A stretch of 6,995 bases of DNA from Planctomycetia bacterium (GTDB lineage: Bacteria > Planctomycetota > Planctomycetia > Pirellulales > UBA1268), in assembly GCA_009926295.1 (NCBI GenBank), contig RFPF01000160.1, forward strand, positions 1 to 6,995, given 5' to 3'. Below are positions 5,770 through 6,995 of the stretch, piece after piece; positions within the stretch are counted from its first letter, which is position 1; the number at the start of each line of letters is the position of its first letter. The notes beneath the pieces were generated by a model. The model saw only the letters and a list, made by a program, of their open reading frames with translations, made no database searches and was not told where the DNA came from. The position numbers and the translations under genes are program-made.

Positions 5770-6803
5770 GGTTGGTCATCCTCGGGCGTGGGTGGGGTGG
5801 CCGTGCCGGATCGCTCGGCCGCCGCGAGCCTCGCGAGCGCCGCGCCGGGAGACTCCGTCTCCACCTCGGCGAGCGCTGCCGTGAGATTGTCCGGCCCGGG
5901 GGGCTCGCGGTGCAACGTACCCCTGCCCGCGAGCGAGATGCCGAGGAGCGTCGCCACGACGAGTCCCGCCATCGCCACGAGCGCGTAGCTGCCGGTCACC
6001 GTCCCGCCACCCTGTGCCGGCCGGATCGGCTTCCAGTGGGGCTCAAGGGCCATCACCAGCGGCGCGGTCCGCACCGCGTCGGTCGCCTCGTAGGCCCAAC
6101 GCTTGAAGAAGTAGCCCACCACATCGACCGGCTCCCGGATGCGCAGGCCGTGGGGCATGCCCGCTGGCAGCCTCAGAAAGTAGACGACGATCGGCGAGGC
6201 AGGGCCGCCATCCGGCTCCAGCCACGCCTGCCAGTAGCCCGAGATGCCGTAGTCGTTCGGCGGCGCGTCGACGCGCTGCAGGCGGTGGACCGTGCCGCTG
6301 AACCGGACGAGCCGGCCGCGGAAACTGCGCGGCTGCCCGAAGAGCTCGATGAAGCTGACGGCCCTGGCCTGCGAGCGGCGCAGCGCGCCGGCGTCGGCCG
6401 ACCTCAGTGTCAGCCAGATCTGGAACCAGGCCTCCTCGTCCCCAGGGCGGAACACCGTGTCGTCGCGGACCTGCGCGAGGCTGGAGGCGGAAGCGCCGAC
6501 GTCGTCGGCCGCCACGTCGAGCGGCTCCGGCTCCACCTCGATCACCACCGCATCGCCGATGGTGCGTTCGAGGTGGGCCGTCTTGAGCGTCGTGTCGACC
6601 TGCGGCGGAGCCTCTGGCGGGACGGGCCTGAAGAACGCCCGCTCGACCCAGCCGACCGCGAGAAAGAGGACGATCGCCGGAGGCATGAATCTCCAGAAGA
6701 GTTGCCGCCGCTCCGGGCCGGCCAGGTAATTGCGGGGCGGGCGGCGTGCCCGGCCCGAGCCGGCGCTCGCAGGCACGTCGGCGGGCGGCAGGAGGTCGCT
6801 CAC
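5766..6803 (-). CDS. Two-helix membrane protein sharing the unknown domain of its downstream neighbour
   Basis: This is a hypothetical protein of 345 residues when started at the GTG at 6803, which overlaps the preceding stop as GTGA. An earlier GTG at 6857 would add 18 residues but would overlap the upstream gene by 58 bases. There is a basic N-terminus, a membrane helix at about 39-56 (PPAIVLFLAVGWVERAFF), an extracytoplasmic segment, and a second helix at about 272-291. The hydrophilic C-terminal tail ends in PTPEDDQP. The conserved domain spans about 160-262. It opens FRGRLVRFSGTVHRLQRV and continues YWQAWLEPDGG and VVYFLRLPAGMP. It carries P213-x3-P217-x4-I222-x-E224-P225-x4-G230 and closes APLVMALEPHW. 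The order matches copy 2 of the next protein, so the two genes probably arose by duplication. A segment before it (about 122-150, including EEAWFQIWLTLRSAD) is separate and unrecognised. A membrane-complex or assembly role is possible given the neighbours but is not shown. Confidence 0.83.
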   Translation of the reverse strand: MSDLLPPADVPASAGSGRARRPPRNYLAGPERRQLFWRFMPPAIVLFLAVGWVERAFFRPVPPEAPPQVDTTLKTAHLERTIGDAVVIEVEPEPLDVAADDVGASASSLAQVRDDTVFRPGDEEAWFQIWLTLRSADAGALRRSQARAVSFIELFGQPRSFRGRLVRFSGTVHRLQRVDAPPNDYGISGYWQAWLEPDGGPASPIVVYFLRLPAGMPHGLRIREPVDVVGYFFKRWAYEATDAVRTAPLVMALEPHWKPIRPAQGGGTVTGSYALVAMAGLVVATLLGISLAGRGTLHREPPGPDNLTAALAEVETESPGAALARLAAAERSGTATPPTPEDDQP

Positions 6804-6995
6804 GGCTGTGGCGTTTGCGACGCGTCCGCCCGCTGTTGCCGCCGCATCTCGCGCCACACGTAGGCCCCGAACGAGCCGACGAGCGTGAGCGGCATCGCGA
6901 GCATGAGCAGGATGCTGTAGAAGAAGCCGCGCGCGAGGTTCGCCCCCTCGGGATCATTGGCGGCGATCCCGTCCTTGCAGTTCGGGCAGCCGAGC
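6800..6995 (-). CDS. Small membrane protein with CPNCK motif, C-terminal part only
   Basis: The last 64 residues of a protein that begins beyond the right edge are visible; the frame's last complete codon is at 6994. It starts LGCPNCKDGIAANDPEGAN, a CxxC pair followed by a DPEG segment. One membrane helix follows at about visible residues 23-46 (GFFYSILLMLAMPLTLVGSF and on to AYVW), then a basic, Gln-rich tail ending TPQP. The CxxC could bind a metal, perhaps with further cysteines outside the window, or be redox-active. I recall similar short CPNCK single-helix proteins in planctomycete membrane or respiratory gene clusters, but this is an unverified impression. The stop overlaps the GTG start of the next gene, indicating coupling. 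Confidence 0.72.
   Translation of the reverse strand, partial: LGCPNCKDGIAANDPEGANLARGFFYSILLMLAMPLTLVGSFGAYVWREMRRQQRADASQTPQP

Noticed and set aside
5772..6863. Long plus-strand frame of 363 residues opposite the 345-residue membrane protein
   Set aside because: Arg/His-rich with no recognisable domain or membrane pattern; it is the antisense shadow of a coupled, domain-bearing minus-strand gene in high-GC DNA.

Overview
This 6,995-base window is very GC-rich, and every gene I can support reads on the minus strand, from the right edge to the left. Planctomycetota (Pirellulales-like) is the best guess. It rests on the base composition, the divergent FliF and FliO proteins, a stand-alone malate dehydrogenase, and large secreted or membrane proteins of unknown function. 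The assignment is from recognition only; no search was run.

Right block (6995 to 4417). This holds the C-terminal end of a small membrane protein with a CPNCK motif, then a 345-residue membrane protein, then a 450-residue secreted, C-terminally anchored protein. The three are joined by 4-base stop/start overlaps (GTGA, then ATGA), so they look like one translationally coupled unit. The 345- and 450-residue proteins share a domain with an identically spaced P-x3-P-x4-I-x-E-P-x4-G signature. It occurs once in the first and twice in the second. I could not assign a function to it.

Middle (4345 to 3401). A complete, apparently catalytically intact NAD-dependent malate dehydrogenase (mdh, LDH-like type) starts 71 bases after the upstream unit. 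It is followed by a 145-base gap (3256-3400) holding four copies of TTGCCCGG, a GC-rich hairpin and a plausible sigma70-type promoter facing the next unit.

Left block (3255 to 1). A second coupled unit encodes an alpha/beta-hydrolase-like protein without the nucleophile serine, a small degenerate histidine-kinase-type ATPase-domain protein, a short FliF-like M-ring protein, and a FliO-like protein cut by the window edge. Overlaps are ATGA at 2596-2599 and 578-581; the ATPase-domain gene and fliF are 45 bases apart. The unit is most simply read as part of a flagellar (or flagellum-derived export) locus with two apparent pseudoenzymes ahead of the structural genes.

The outermost 182 bases on the left form a perfect 70-bp inverted repeat around a 42-base spacer. 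Because the repeated arm is conserved FliO coding sequence, I read it as a probable fold-back artefact at a contig end; fliO sequence left of about position 71 should not be trusted. No tRNA, rRNA, CRISPR array or insertion sequence was seen.
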